Shown here: piece after piece, positions 34,527-42,741 of the stretch
How positions within the stretch are numbered: the first letter of the stretch is position 1
Layout: every line of letters begins with the position of its first letter
Source: an uncultured Bacilli bacterium
Lineage (GTDB): Bacteria > Bacillota_I > Bacilli_A > RF39 > UBA660
NCBI GenBank assembly: GCA_944332725.1
Contig: CALVKO010000003.1
Span: 1-50,161, forward strand
Reading direction: 5' to 3'
Length of the DNA stretch: 50,161 nucleotides
Program-made: the position numbers and the translations under genes
The notes under the pieces: model-generated
Seen by the model: the letters and a program-made list of their open reading frames with translations, nothing else
What the model was told of the DNA's origin: nothing
Databases searched by the model: none

Positions 34527-35555
34527 ATGACATTAATATATTTTATTTTAGTATTAAGTATTACGATATTTATTCACGAATTAGGTCATTTTATATTTGC
34601 TAAAAAAGCAGGTATTTATGTATATGAATTTTGTATTGGAATGGGACCTAGAATATTTATGTTTAAAAGAAAAAATGATGAAACCGAATATGGTATTAGG
34701 TTATTTCCAATTGGTGGTTTCTGTGCAATGGCTGGTGAAGGGGTAGAAGACGATGAAGACGTCCCTAAAGATAAAAAATTACAATCTAAAACTTGGTTAC
34801 AACGATTTTTAACTATTGTAGCAGGAGTTATGTTTAATTTTATTTTAGCCTTAGTTATTTTAATTTTTATTGGTTTTATCAATGGTAATCCTAATAATAA
34901 ACCAATTATATCACAAGTTCCAGTTGAAAGTCCTAGTTATGAAGCAGGGCTACAAGCAGGTGATATAATTAAAACAATGAACGGAGTTAAAATTAATACA
35001 ATTGATCGATTGTTAATCGAATATCAGATGGAATATGGAAAAACTTTAGAATTAGAAGTATTAAGAGATGGAAAAATTGAAAAAATAAGTATTGTTCCAG
35101 TTGAAAATGAAGGGACTTATTCATATGGCTTTTCATTAGATTCAACAGTTAAATATGGCTTTTTTGAAGGCATAAAATATGGCTTTAGTAAATTTTTTAG
35201 TTTAATTGAACAAATGTTTTTAGTAATAACTTATTTAATTACTGGAAAACTTAGTTTATCCAATTTATCGGGACCAGTTGGAATTTATAATATTGTCGGT
35301 GAATCTGCTAAAGCAGGATTAATTAATTTAGTTTACTTAACAGGTTATTTAAGTATAAATGTTGGATTTATTAATTTATTGCCAATTCCAGCATTTGATG
35401 GTGGTAGAATATTATTTTTAATAATAGAAAAAATAAGAAGAAAACCAATTAATGTTAAGATTGAAAATACAATTCATGCTGTAGGACTTGCTTTACTTAT
35501 GATTTTAATGGTTGTAATAACTTATAATGATATAGTAAGGTTTATAATTAAATGA
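34527..35555 (+). CDS. rseP: Site-2 (intramembrane) zinc protease RseP/RasP
   Basis: 342 residues. HELGH (about residue 18) is the zinc motif, a PDZ domain spans about residues 120-200 (APxG-like GLQAGDIIKTMNGVKI), and the second metal ligand is in NLLPIPAFDGGRILF (about residue 288). Four transmembrane segments. It cleaves membrane-bound anti-sigma factors and signal-peptide remnants. GGAGG precedes the ATG. The stop overlaps the start of the next gene. Confidence 0.95.
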   Translation: MTLIYFILVLSITIFIHELGHFIFAKKAGIYVYEFCIGMGPRIFMFKRKNDETEYGIRLFPIGGFCAMAGEGVEDDEDVPKDKKLQSKTWLQRFLTIVAGVMFNFILALVILIFIGFINGNPNNKPIISQVPVESPSYEAGLQAGDIIKTMNGVKINTIDRLLIEYQMEYGKTLELEVLRDGKIEKISIVPVENEGTYSYGFSLDSTVKYGFFEGIKYGFSKFFSLIEQMFLVITYLITGKLSLSNLSGPVGIYNIVGESAKAGLINLVYLTGYLSINVGFINLLPIPAFDGGRILFLIIEKIRRKPINVKIENTIHAVGLALLMILMVVITYNDIVRFIIK

Positions 35556-35869
35556 TAACGATTAATTGTTGTAAACATTACGATAAAATAGTAAATTTTT
35601 TATATTTAGAAAATGATATCATTTCTAAGTTATTAATCGATTATTATCAAGAATATGTTTTTAATATTAAAAGTGAAAAAAGTAAAATTAAAGTTGATAA
35701 TATTATGAATTTATATACTGATAAAGAAGATTTTTATAAATATGTTCAATTAAAATTAAAAGATGATATATATGATAATTATGAACGAGTAATTAGAAAA
35801 CTAATTAAAACGTATAACGAATATGAAAATGATAAATTAAAAAAAGTTAATAATACGAGGTGGTTATAA
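35552..35869 (+). CDS. Unknown small protein, coupled to rseP
   Basis: 105 residues, unrecognised. Lysine/tyrosine/aspartate-rich, no membrane helix, probably helical, with Cys-Cys near the N-terminus (INCCKHYD). No SD is visible; the start overlaps the rseP stop (ATGA), so translation is probably coupled. Its stop overlaps the ABC ATPase start, so it lies in a continuous operon. Confidence 0.55.
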   Translation: MITINCCKHYDKIVNFLYLENDIISKLLIDYYQEYVFNIKSEKSKIKVDNIMNLYTDKEDFYKYVQLKLKDDIYDNYERVIRKLIKTYNEYENDKLKKVNNTRWL

Positions 35870-36768
35870 TGTTAAAGGTAGATGGAGTTACAAAATATTA
35901 TGGTGATTTTAAAGCAGTAGATAATTTGTCCTTTGAAGTAAAACCAGGAGAAATATTTGGTTTGTTAGGTGTCAATGGTGCTGGTAAAACAACAACATTT
36001 AGAATGATTATGGGATTACTTGATATTACTAAAGGTAATATTACTTTAAATGGTAAAAAAATAGATTATGATATTACTGATAAAATTGGTTTTTTAACTG
36101 AAGAAAGAAGTTTGTTAACTAAGTTAACAGTTAAAGAACAATGTATCTTCTATGGTGTTTTAAAAGGAATGAAAGAAGAAGATATAATTAAAAGAACTAA
36201 AGAATTATTAGAAAAATTTGAAATACCAGAATATTTAGATAAAAAAATAAAAGAATTATCCAAAGGTAATCAACAAAAAGTACAATTTATAACAGCAATT
36301 TTAAATGAACCAGAATTATTAATATTAGATGAACCTTTTAGTGGCTTAGATCCATTTAATGTTGAATTATTCAAAAAAGAAATAGTCGAAATGTCTAAAA
36401 AAGGAAGTATGATTATTTTTTCATCACATCGAATGGAACATGTCGAATTATTTTGTAAAAAGTTAGTAGTTTTATTAAATGGTAAATCAGTTTTATCAGG
36501 TGAACTAAAAAAAATAAAAGAACAATATCGCAAAAAAAATATTTTAGTTAAAGGTGATATTGATGTTAAAGAAATTGAAAAGATTGATGGTGTAGCAGCA
36601 GTTACTAAAAAAGCAGATGAATATGAGGTAAAGATAGAAAATCAAGATATAGTTAAAGATGTATTTAAATATGTTAGTAAATGTGACAACATAACAAAAT
36701 TTTCGGTTGAAGAACCATCTTTAAATGAAATTTTTGTAGCAAAAGTAGGTGAATCATATGAAAAATAA
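35869..36768 (+). CDS. ABC transporter ATP-binding protein (NatA/YhaQ-like)
   Basis: 299 residues. Walker A GVNGAGKTT (about residue 39), signature LSKGNQQKVQF (about 130), Walker B LLILDEPFSGLDP (about 150), switch HRMEH (about 185), and a C-terminal extension of about 80 residues typical of sodium/drug-extruding NatA or YhaQ relatives. The ATG at 35869 follows CGAGGTGG and overlaps the previous stop by one base. Its partner permease follows with an 11-base overlap. Substrate unknown. Confidence 0.92.
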   Translation: MLKVDGVTKYYGDFKAVDNLSFEVKPGEIFGLLGVNGAGKTTTFRMIMGLLDITKGNITLNGKKIDYDITDKIGFLTEERSLLTKLTVKEQCIFYGVLKGMKEEDIIKRTKELLEKFEIPEYLDKKIKELSKGNQQKVQFITAILNEPELLILDEPFSGLDPFNVELFKKEIVEMSKKGSMIIFSSHRMEHVELFCKKLVVLLNGKSVLSGELKKIKEQYRKKNILVKGDIDVKEIEKIDGVAAVTKKADEYEVKIENQDIVKDVFKYVSKCDNITKFSVEEPSLNEIFVAKVGESYEK

Positions 36769-38074
36769 ATTAAAATTTTTAATTAATATGAGTTTAAAGA
36801 GAAAAATTAAAACCAAATGGTTTGTTTTAGCAAATATCTTTTTAGCAATATTAATAGTAGGAGTAGCAAATATTGATCATATTATCACTTTCTTTGGTGG
36901 CGATTTTGATAAAACTACTAAAATTTATGTAATCGATAACACTAATACTTACGATATATTTAAGTCTAGTATTGATGCTGGATTTAAACTAACAGAAGAT
37001 AGTAAATATGAAGTAATTAAATATGATAAAACAAAAGAAGAAATAACTGAAGAAATAAAAAATAATGAAGACGAAAAAGATTCTATTGCTTTAGTATTTG
37101 ATTACGATGAAGAAAATATTATTAAAGTTTCAATGATAACACATGGTTTTGTTGATACTTTAAATATGACTTTAATTAATAGTGCAGTTAATTCAGTTAA
37201 AACTTACTTAGCAGTTGAAAAATTCGAGATAAGTGAAGAAGAATTACTTGCTTTAAATACACCAGTTACTATTGAAAGAACAGTTTTAGATGAAGAAAAA
37301 GATTCTACTGAAGAAAATATGGAAATGATTATGAGCGCTGTTTTTCCAGTAATTATATTACCATTTTTTATGTTAGTAATATTTTTAGTCCAAATGATTG
37401 GTGCAGAAGTAAATGATGAAAAAACAACACGTGGTATGGAAATAATTATTGGTAATGTATCACCACAAGTTCATTTCTTTAGTAAATGTATTGCAGGCAA
37501 TTTATTTATTTTAATTCAAGGCAGTTTATTATTATTGTATGGATTTTTAGGATTTATATCTCGAAGTTTCTTTTCTGATACTTCAGGTATTGGCGATGTA
37601 TTTAATCAAGTTACAGGTATGATGAATGAATTATTTACACCATCATTTGTTTCATCATTAAAATATATTATACCTTTAGTTTTAATACTTATGATTTTAA
37701 CTTTTATCGGTTATTCTTTGTTAGCGGGTATTTTAGCAAGTATGACTACTAACACTGAAGATTTCCAACAATTACAAACACCTATTATGTTAATTAGTTT
37801 ATTAGGTTACTATCTAGCTATTATAGCAGGCGGTTTTAAAGGATCTATTATAATTAATATTTTAGGATATGTTCCTTTTATATCTGCTATATTAAGTCCA
37901 TCTTTATTAGTAATGGGTGAATTTACGGTTATTGATGTATTAATTTCTATGGTATTGATGATAGTAGTTATCTATTTATTAATTAAATATGGTTTAAAAA
38001 TATATAAAGTAGGTATTTTAAATTATTCTTCAGATAAATTATGGCGTAAAATGTTTAAGGCTTTGAAAGGATGA
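36758..38074 (+). CDS. ABC-2 type permease (NatB/YhaP-like)
   Basis: 438 residues with an N-terminal helix (about 18-40), a large outside loop (about 45-190), and five or six C-terminal helices. GMEIIIGNVSPQVHFFSKCIAGNLF is the typical ABC-2 membrane linking segment. With the preceding ATPase it forms an exporter. The start at 36758 uses AGGTG of the ATPase end. Confidence 0.9.
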   Translation: MKNKLKFLINMSLKRKIKTKWFVLANIFLAILIVGVANIDHIITFFGGDFDKTTKIYVIDNTNTYDIFKSSIDAGFKLTEDSKYEVIKYDKTKEEITEEIKNNEDEKDSIALVFDYDEENIIKVSMITHGFVDTLNMTLINSAVNSVKTYLAVEKFEISEEELLALNTPVTIERTVLDEEKDSTEENMEMIMSAVFPVIILPFFMLVIFLVQMIGAEVNDEKTTRGMEIIIGNVSPQVHFFSKCIAGNLFILIQGSLLLLYGFLGFISRSFFSDTSGIGDVFNQVTGMMNELFTPSFVSSLKYIIPLVLILMILTFIGYSLLAGILASMTTNTEDFQQLQTPIMLISLLGYYLAIIAGGFKGSIIINILGYVPFISAILSPSLLVMGEFTVIDVLISMVLMIVVIYLLIKYGLKIYKVGILNYSSDKLWRKMFKALKG

Positions 38075-38079
38075 TAATT

Positions 38080-38499
38080 ATGTTAAATGTAGTAGGAACA
38101 ATGTTTTTTAAAGATGGTAAATTATTGATTGATAAACCAAGAAAAAGACCGACTTTTCAAATGGTAGGCGGTGCAGTTGAAGAAGGAGAAACAATATTAG
38201 AGGCAGCCATTAGAGAATGTCATGAGGAATTAGGTACTAAAGTTGTATTTGATGAAAGTAAGATTATGCCAGTTATGGATTTTATTGAAATTGCTACAAG
38301 CGATCCAACAAAAAAAATTCATATGCATATATTCAAATACGATGGCGTTTTAGAAGGCGAATTAGAAACTTCTTTAGAAATAGAAAAATTTATGTGGTTT
38401 GGTATTAATGATGATATAAATTTATTATCTAATACTTTAAAAAATGAAGTAGTACCTTATTGTATTGAGAATAATTTAATATATAGTAAAACTAGATAA
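38080..38499 (+). CDS. NUDIX hydrolase
   Basis: 139 residues with a full NUDIX box GAVEEGETILEAAIRECHEELG (about residues 31-52). It hydrolyses nucleoside-diphosphate-linked compounds; the specific substrate is not predictable. The ATG at 38080 is preferred to ATG 38071, which lies on the AAAGGA. It ends the uppS-...-ABC run, with a weak hairpin (AAAACTAGA/TCTAGTTTT) at its stop before tRNA-Leu. Confidence 0.92.
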   Translation: MLNVVGTMFFKDGKLLIDKPRKRPTFQMVGGAVEEGETILEAAIRECHEELGTKVVFDESKIMPVMDFIEIATSDPTKKIHMHIFKYDGVLEGELETSLEIEKFMWFGINDDINLLSNTLKNEVVPYCIENNLIYSKTR

Positions 38500-38513
38500 T
38501 TTCTAGTTTTATT
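38488..38513 (+). terminator. Weak terminator between the NUDIX gene and tRNA-Leu
   Basis: AAAACTAGA / TCTAGTTTT with a short T tail. Spans the NUDIX stop. Confidence 0.6.
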
Positions 38514-38514
38514 T

Positions 38515-38599
38515 GCACAGATGGTGGAATAGGTAGACACGCAGGCTTGAGGTGCTTGTGAAGTGATTCGTGAGGGTTCGAGTCCCTTTCTGTGCACCA
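38515..38599 (+). tRNA. tRNA-Leu (GAG)
   Basis: Class II tRNA: acceptor GCACAGA/TCTGTGC, D arm TGGTGGAATAGGTAGACA, anticodon stem CAGGC/GCTTG with loop TTGAGGT giving anticodon GAG, long variable arm, T arm AGGGTTCGAGTCCCT and encoded CCA. No terminator follows; the DUF3800 gene begins 26 bases later. Confidence 0.95.
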
Positions 38600-38625
38600 A
38601 ATTAAGGAAATAGGTTGGTGACTTT

Positions 38626-39345
38626 ATGAAAGAAAAAGCAGAATACAATGTTTATATTGATGAATCAGGTGATGAAGGAATAAATAAAGGTTCTAAATAT
38701 TTTATCTTAACTGCGATTATTGTTAACAAAGAAAAAGATTTAGAAATATCAAAATTTGTAGATTTAATAAAACAAAATTTGGAAATGCCAATTAAAAATC
38801 AATTATATTGGAATTTATTAAAAGGAATGCCTAATAAAAAAATGATAATGGATATTGTTGGTAAACTTGATATAAAAATAATAAATGTAATAATTGATAC
38901 GAAGTGCATCCAATTTATTCCATCAAACAATATATACAATTACTTTAGTGGATATTTATATGAAAGAATATGTTGGTATATGAATGATATCAATGGCGTT
39001 GCTAATATAAATATTAGTTCAAGAGGAAATTTATCAAAGGAAAATCTTAGTAAATATTTGAGTGATAAAAATCATAAAAAATTTAACATTGATGTAGAAT
39101 GTATAAAACAAATTAAAATAATACCTAACGAAAGAAAAAAGATGCTTCAGTTAGCAGATTGCTGTTGTAGTGCATTATTTCAAGCGTTAAAATATAATGA
39201 TGAAAATCATTTTGATTATATAAAAAAAATACAACATAAGTTATATTCTAGAGGAAGTAATGTTTTAAGCTATGGTTTAAAATTAGTTCCAAATGATAGT
39301 AATTCAACTGAATTAAAAAATTTAATTAATTATTTATTTAAATAA
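38626..39345 (+). CDS. DUF3800 protein
   Basis: 239 residues. The N-terminal YIDESGDEG (about residues 11-19) with two acidic clusters is the DUF3800 hallmark, a predicted RNase H-like fold, and QLADCCCSALFQALK (about residue 177) is the conserved C-terminal motif. Functions are unproven; such proteins are frequent in accessory DNA and near phage or mobile elements. It is directly downstream of tRNA-Leu, a frequent integration hotspot, and convergent with the minus-strand small RNA, whose terminator overlaps its end. Confidence 0.82.
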   Translation: MKEKAEYNVYIDESGDEGINKGSKYFILTAIIVNKEKDLEISKFVDLIKQNLEMPIKNQLYWNLLKGMPNKKMIMDIVGKLDIKIINVIIDTKCIQFIPSNNIYNYFSGYLYERICWYMNDINGVANINISSRGNLSKENLSKYLSDKNHKKFNIDVECIKQIKIIPNERKKMLQLADCCCSALFQALKYNDENHFDYIKKIQHKLYSRGSNVLSYGLKLVPNDSNSTELKNLINYLFK

Positions 39346-39443
39346 AAAAGTGAGCTTTCCCCTGACTGAAGGAACCCACAAGGCAAGCTTGCTGGTGTGA
39401 ATTAATCGCACCCTTCAGTTACTCAGCGAACTACTCACTCACT
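39344..39443 (-). ncRNA. Structured small RNA of unknown class
   Basis: On the minus strand a promoter (39478-39450) is followed by about 100 bases of noticeably more GC-rich, foldable sequence ending in T6. ACUGAAGG near base 28 pairs with CCUUCAGU (8 bp); outside, GUGAGU pairs with GCUCAC (5-6 bp) directly before the T run; inside are a GGUG/CACC hairpin and a CACA/UGUG hairpin with a GCA-AGCU-UGC tip. No ORF is present. It is not tmRNA, SRP RNA, RNase P RNA, T-box or a riboswitch that I recognise. No gene follows leftward on that strand, so it looks like a stand-alone RNA. Confidence 0.7.
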
Positions 39444-39449
39444 GACATT

Positions 39450-39478
39450 ATATTATCAAAATAATAATACTTTGTCAA
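39450..39478 (-). promoter_or_regulatory. Promoter of the structured small RNA
   Basis: TTGACA (39478-39473), 17-base spacer, TAATAT (39455-39450) on the minus strand; an overlapping TATAAT (39452-39447) has a 20-base spacer. Transcription would start at about 39443-39440. Confidence 0.75.
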
Positions 39479-39609
39479 TTATATTTTATGTAATATATTA
39501 AAAAAAATACAAAATAAATATAAAAATAATAATTATCAAACTTTAAAAATGGTTTATAATTTGATAATTATTATAATATCTAAAGTTATTTTGATAGAAA
39601 GGTAAAATT

Positions 39610-40005
39610 ATGAAAATATTATATTGTTTTGAAAATAATAAATATACAATTAAATTGTTAAATAGTAATGATGAAATGCAAATGAGTTTTGAAGGTATGG
39701 ATTTTTATTTTACAATGTTTAATTATCATAATAATAATCAATTTATTATAGATAAAGATAATGAATTGTATATTTATTTTGAACATTTATTTATAGATAT
39801 AAAAAAGAATGATAAACCATATGATAAAATGTTAAATGATAATCAATTTGTTTGGTTAAGTGAAAGTTATGGTGAATACAAAGACGCTAATAAATTAAGT
39901 ATAACTAGAACTGATGAAAGTTTTATCATTCAATTTTATAATAATTCAAATAAAATATTCGGAAATTCCAAAATTTGCCCTATATGTTTTTGCTATAATG
40001 TTTAA
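39610..40005 (+). CDS. Unknown accessory protein
   Basis: 131 residues, unrecognised. Asparagine- and tyrosine-rich, no membrane helix, beta-like pattern. The C-terminus has three cysteines (ICPICFCY), a CPxCxC-like tail. AAAGG precedes the ATG at proper spacing. Flanked by the small RNA and the toxin-antitoxin pair, in the most AT-rich part of the window; probably accessory DNA. Confidence 0.55.
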   Translation: MKILYCFENNKYTIKLLNSNDEMQMSFEGMDFYFTMFNYHNNNQFIIDKDNELYIYFEHLFIDIKKNDKPYDKMLNDNQFVWLSESYGEYKDANKLSITRTDESFIIQFYNNSNKIFGNSKICPICFCYNV

Positions 40006-40092
40006 CAATATTATTATTGAAAAATATGGTAGTAAAAAAATAATAAAATAAATGTTATTTTTAATTATTAATTGCATAAAATAATATAAGAA

Positions 40093-40121
40093 CTGACGTA
40101 CATTAAAAAGTACGTTATAAT
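40093..40121 (+). promoter_or_regulatory. Promoter with palindromic operator of the toxin-antitoxin pair
   Basis: CTGACG (40093-40098), a 17-base spacer and TATAAT (40116-40121). Between them lies the inverted repeat ACGTAC-N8-GTACGT (40096-40115), which overlaps both boxes, the expected place for autorepression by the YefM-type antitoxin. Confidence 0.75.
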
Positions 40122-40139
40122 GTATGTGAGGTGATTAAT

Positions 40140-40394
40140 GTGAATACAATTAACATTACAAATGCAAGACAAAATCTGTTTCAATTAGTATCTGATGTAA
40201 ACAAAGGATTTAATCCTATTAATATTATTAATAATAAAGGAGAAAATGCTGTTTTATTATCTGAAAGTGACTGGAGAGATATAGAAGAAACAATTTATCT
40301 AAATTCTATACCAGGTTTTGTTGATACAATAGAAGATGCTCGTAAAGAAGATAAAACTAAATGTAGTATCTATAATAAGGGTGAAGAATGGTAG
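40140..40394 (+). CDS. yefM: YefM/Phd-family antitoxin
   Basis: 84 residues. The N-terminal DNA-binding part NTINITNARQNLFQLVSDVN (about 2-21) and ENAVLLSESDWRDIEETIYLNS (about 40-61) are diagnostic of YefM/Phd. It neutralises the downstream toxin and represses the promoter. GTG at 40140 is preferred; the GTG at 40131 is part of the GAGGTG ribosome binding site. It overlaps the toxin by 7 bases. Confidence 0.92.
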   Translation: MNTINITNARQNLFQLVSDVNKGFNPINIINNKGENAVLLSESDWRDIEETIYLNSIPGFVDTIEDARKEDKTKCSIYNKGEEW

Positions 40395-40648
40395 AATATA
40401 AAATAATTTTTTCCAAATATGCAGATAAAGATAAAAAATTGTTAAAACAAGCAGGACTTGAGTATAAAGCGAAAGAACTACTTGATTTAATTTCGATAAA
40501 TCCGTATCAAACACCGCCTAATTATGAAAAATTAAAAGGTAATTTGACAGGGTGTTGTTCTAGAAGAATAAGTTATCAACATCGTTTGTTTTATGAAGTT
40601 GATGAAATAAAAAAAGAAATATTTGTATTAAGAATGTATACTTATTAA
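40388..40648 (+). CDS. yoeB: YoeB/Txe-family toxin lacking the usual C-terminal histidine
   Basis: 86 residues of the RelE/YoeB fold. The YoeB core LKGNLTGCCSRRISYQHRLFYEVDE (about residues 48-72) aligns with E. coli LKHNLSGFWSRRITEEHRLVYAV, including catalytic Arg. YoeB cleaves mRNA in the ribosomal A site using Glu46, Arg65 and His83. The C-terminus here reads LRMYTY, where the family usually has ...HY; the catalytic His is replaced by Thr or deleted. The antitoxin and its operator are intact. Confidence 0.9.
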   Translation: MVEYKIIFSKYADKDKKLLKQAGLEYKAKELLDLISINPYQTPPNYEKLKGNLTGCCSRRISYQHRLFYEVDEIKKEIFVLRMYTY

Positions 40649-40671
40649 ATTATAATTAAGGAGTTTTTTAT

Positions 40672-40908
40672 ATGAAAGATAAAGAATATGTAAGAGTAAT
40701 GATTGGTAGCGGTGATAATGCTCAATTTATAACAGTAAAAAAAGGAACTAAAGTAATGCTATTTGATGGAACTATTATAAGGGCAGGAGTAACTTGTGAA
40801 GAATTTAGACAAGAAATGGATAAAAAAATTGATAAATTTATTAAACAAGAAGATAAGCGTGAAAAATTAGAAAAAGTTAAAACTAAAGTATTAAGTTTAT
40901 TTAAATAG
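40672..40908 (+). CDS. Unknown 78-residue protein
   Basis: Unrecognised. The N-terminal half is beta-like (EYVRVMIGSGDNAQFITVKKGTKVMLFDGTIIRAG) and the C-terminal half is a charged helix. AAGGAG is correctly spaced. It starts 24 bases after the toxin gene, so it may share that operon. Confidence 0.5.
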   Translation: MKDKEYVRVMIGSGDNAQFITVKKGTKVMLFDGTIIRAGVTCEEFRQEMDKKIDKFIKQEDKREKLEKVKTKVLSLFK

Positions 40909-40940
40909 TATAATATATACTATTTTTTAATATTTAGTAC

Positions 40941-40969
40941 TTGACAATACAAGATAGTTAATATATAAT
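40941..40969 (+). promoter_or_regulatory. Consensus promoter of the PadR-HAAS pair
   Basis: TTGACA (40941-40946), exactly 17 bases, TATAAT (40964-40969): a perfect sigma-A match. PadR autoregulation is usual, but I see no clear palindromic operator. Confidence 0.8.
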
Positions 40970-40986
40970 TATTTTAGAGGTGAGAT

Positions 40987-41310
40987 ATGAACACACAATT
41001 TAAAAAAGGAGTTTTAGAGTTAATTGTTTTATTAGCTGTAAATAAAAAAGATCGTTATGGATATGAACTGGTTATGGAAGTTTCAAAAGTAGTTGATGTT
41101 AATGACGGAACAATTTATCCTTTATTAAAAAGATTAACTAATGAAAGATATTTTGAAACATATTTAGTTGATTCTACTGAAGGACCGGCAAGAAAGTATT
41201 ATAAAATAACAGTTTTAGGTAAGCAGAGATTAGAAATTTTAAGAGATAACTGGAAGATATTTGCTAATAGTGTTAATAAATTTATAAAGGAGAGTATGAA
41301 AAATGAATAA
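40987..41310 (+). CDS. PadR-family transcriptional regulator
   Basis: 107-residue winged-helix regulator: KKGVLELIVLLAVNKKDRYGYELVMEV, DGTIYPLLKRLTNERYFETYLVDSTEGPARKYYKITVLGK. The C-terminal helix is the dimerisation part. It overlaps the next gene by 8 bases. PadR plus HAAS-domain membrane protein is a common Firmicutes pair controlling membrane stress responses; which signal is sensed is unknown. Confidence 0.93.
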   Translation: MNTQFKKGVLELIVLLAVNKKDRYGYELVMEVSKVVDVNDGTIYPLLKRLTNERYFETYLVDSTEGPARKYYKITVLGKQRLEILRDNWKIFANSVNKFIKESMKNE

Positions 41311-42586
41311 AAATAGTTTTATTAGTAAATTAAAGAAAAATTTAAAAATATTAGATGAAAATGAAGTTAAAGATATTATTGATGAATATAGTGAAATAAT
41401 TGATGAAAAAATAAAAGATGGTAAAACTGAGGAAGAGGCTATTAATGATTTTGGTAATATTGATGAATTGTGTAAAGAAATATTAAAAGCATATAAAATA
41501 AATCCTAAATATACTAATGAAGAATCAAAATTTGATTTTAATGATTTTATTAAAGATAGTGCAAATAAATTATCTAATTTTACGCAAAGTATTATTAATG
41601 AATTTAAAAAACAAGATAATATATCATTAGAATATATATTTGAAATTTTAATTAAAGCGGTAGTTTTATTATTTATTTTAGCAATTATAAGTATACCATT
41701 TTTAGTTATTTATGCTTTAGGTCATAATATATTAGATATTATATTTTTCCCTTTAGATATTATTTTAACTATTTTATGGGGGATGTTGATTTGGCTTTTA
41801 TATTTTGTAGTATGTGTATTAATAAGTATTAAATGGTTTAAAAATAATAAAGTTGAAGTAAAAAAAGAGGTAAAAAAAAAGAAAAAAGTAGAAGTTAAAG
41901 AATTAAAAGAAGAAACTGTAAAAAAAGAAGATATAACAAATATTTTAAAAGAAATTGCCAAAATTTTTATATTTATTTTTATAATTTTACCTTTAATTTT
42001 TGTTAATTTAGGTATTGCTATAGCTATTTGTTTTACAATTTATTATTTAATAATTGGTATTGATTTATTTGGCGTTTTATTTATTTTACTTAGTTTATTA
42101 GTTTTCTTTGGTTATATTTCTAATCAATTATCTAATTTATTTAGTAAAAAAATATCTTTTAAATTTTATCCATTTTTAATATCTATTATTTTATTTGCTA
42201 TAGGTACAATTTTATCATTTAATACTTACAAAAATATTCAATATATTAAGTATAATAATGATGATGTATTAAAATACAATTATACTATAGAAAATAATAC
42301 AGATTTATATTTAGATGGTGATTACGAAACTATTATTGATAATGATTTAGATGATAATGAAATCATAATTGAAGTATTTTATAATGAAAATTTTGTTAAT
42401 GTAAATGAAAACAAATCTAATAATAAAATAATTTTAAGTTCTCAAAATAAAGGTTTTATTGATTGGTATAATGACTGTATTGAAAATTTAAAAGAAAACA
42501 AAATAGCCAATTATGATGAAGTATTTGATTTACAATTTAAAGTATATGGCAATAGACATACTATTGACGATATTGATATTAAATAA
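41303..42586 (+). CDS. HAAS-domain (DUF1700-like) membrane protein
   Basis: 427 residues. The N-terminal HAAS domain (about residues 1-65, FISKLKKNLKILDENEVKDIIDEYSEIIDEKIKDGKTEEEAINDFG) is followed by about six transmembrane segments (about 115-140, 148-172, 215-240, 243-265, 285-305) with a lysine/glutamate-rich cytoplasmic loop (about 182-212), and an extracellular C-terminal domain (about 320-427). It is paired with the PadR regulator. Confidence 0.85.
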   Translation: MNKNSFISKLKKNLKILDENEVKDIIDEYSEIIDEKIKDGKTEEEAINDFGNIDELCKEILKAYKINPKYTNEESKFDFNDFIKDSANKLSNFTQSIINEFKKQDNISLEYIFEILIKAVVLLFILAIISIPFLVIYALGHNILDIIFFPLDIILTILWGMLIWLLYFVVCVLISIKWFKNNKVEVKKEVKKKKKVEVKELKEETVKKEDITNILKEIAKIFIFIFIILPLIFVNLGIAIAICFTIYYLIIGIDLFGVLFILLSLLVFFGYISNQLSNLFSKKISFKFYPFLISIILFAIGTILSFNTYKNIQYIKYNNDDVLKYNYTIENNTDLYLDGDYETIIDNDLDDNEIIIEVFYNENFVNVNENKSNNKIILSSQNKGFIDWYNDCIENLKENKIANYDEVFDLQFKVYGNRHTIDDIDIK

Positions 42587-42616
42587 AAAGACATTAAAAA
42601 TTTATGTCTTTTTTTA
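42587..42616 (+). terminator. Terminator after the HAAS gene
   Basis: AAAAGACAT / ATGTCTTTT with T7. Confidence 0.8.
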
Positions 42617-42645
42617 AATATTAATGTGATATAATTAATATAGTT

Positions 42646-42721
42646 GCTGGAATAGCTTAGTTGGTAGAGCAACGCATTCGTAACGCGTAGGTCGTAGGTT
42701 CGAGTCCTATTTCCAGCACCA
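42646..42721 (+). tRNA. tRNA-Thr (CGT)
   Basis: Acceptor GCTGGAA/TTCCAGC, D arm AGCTTAGTTGGTAGAGC, anticodon loop TTCGTAA with anticodon CGT, T arm GTAGGTTCGAGTCCTAT, encoded CCA. The anticodon stem ACGCA/CGCGT has one A-C mismatch next to the loop. A TGATATAAT extended -10 lies 12-20 bases upstream. Confidence 0.93.
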
Positions 42722-42741
42722 TTTAATTAAGGAGTATGTTT

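Noticed and set aside
38515-38599. tRNA-Leu 3' end as a proven attachment site
   Set aside because: No duplicated tRNA end and no integrase in the window.
39344-39443. 6S RNA, SRP RNA or T-box as identity of the small RNA
   Set aside because: It is too short for 6S, lacks the SRP GGAA/GGNA-type apical motif and lacks the T-box sequence; no downstream gene for a leader.
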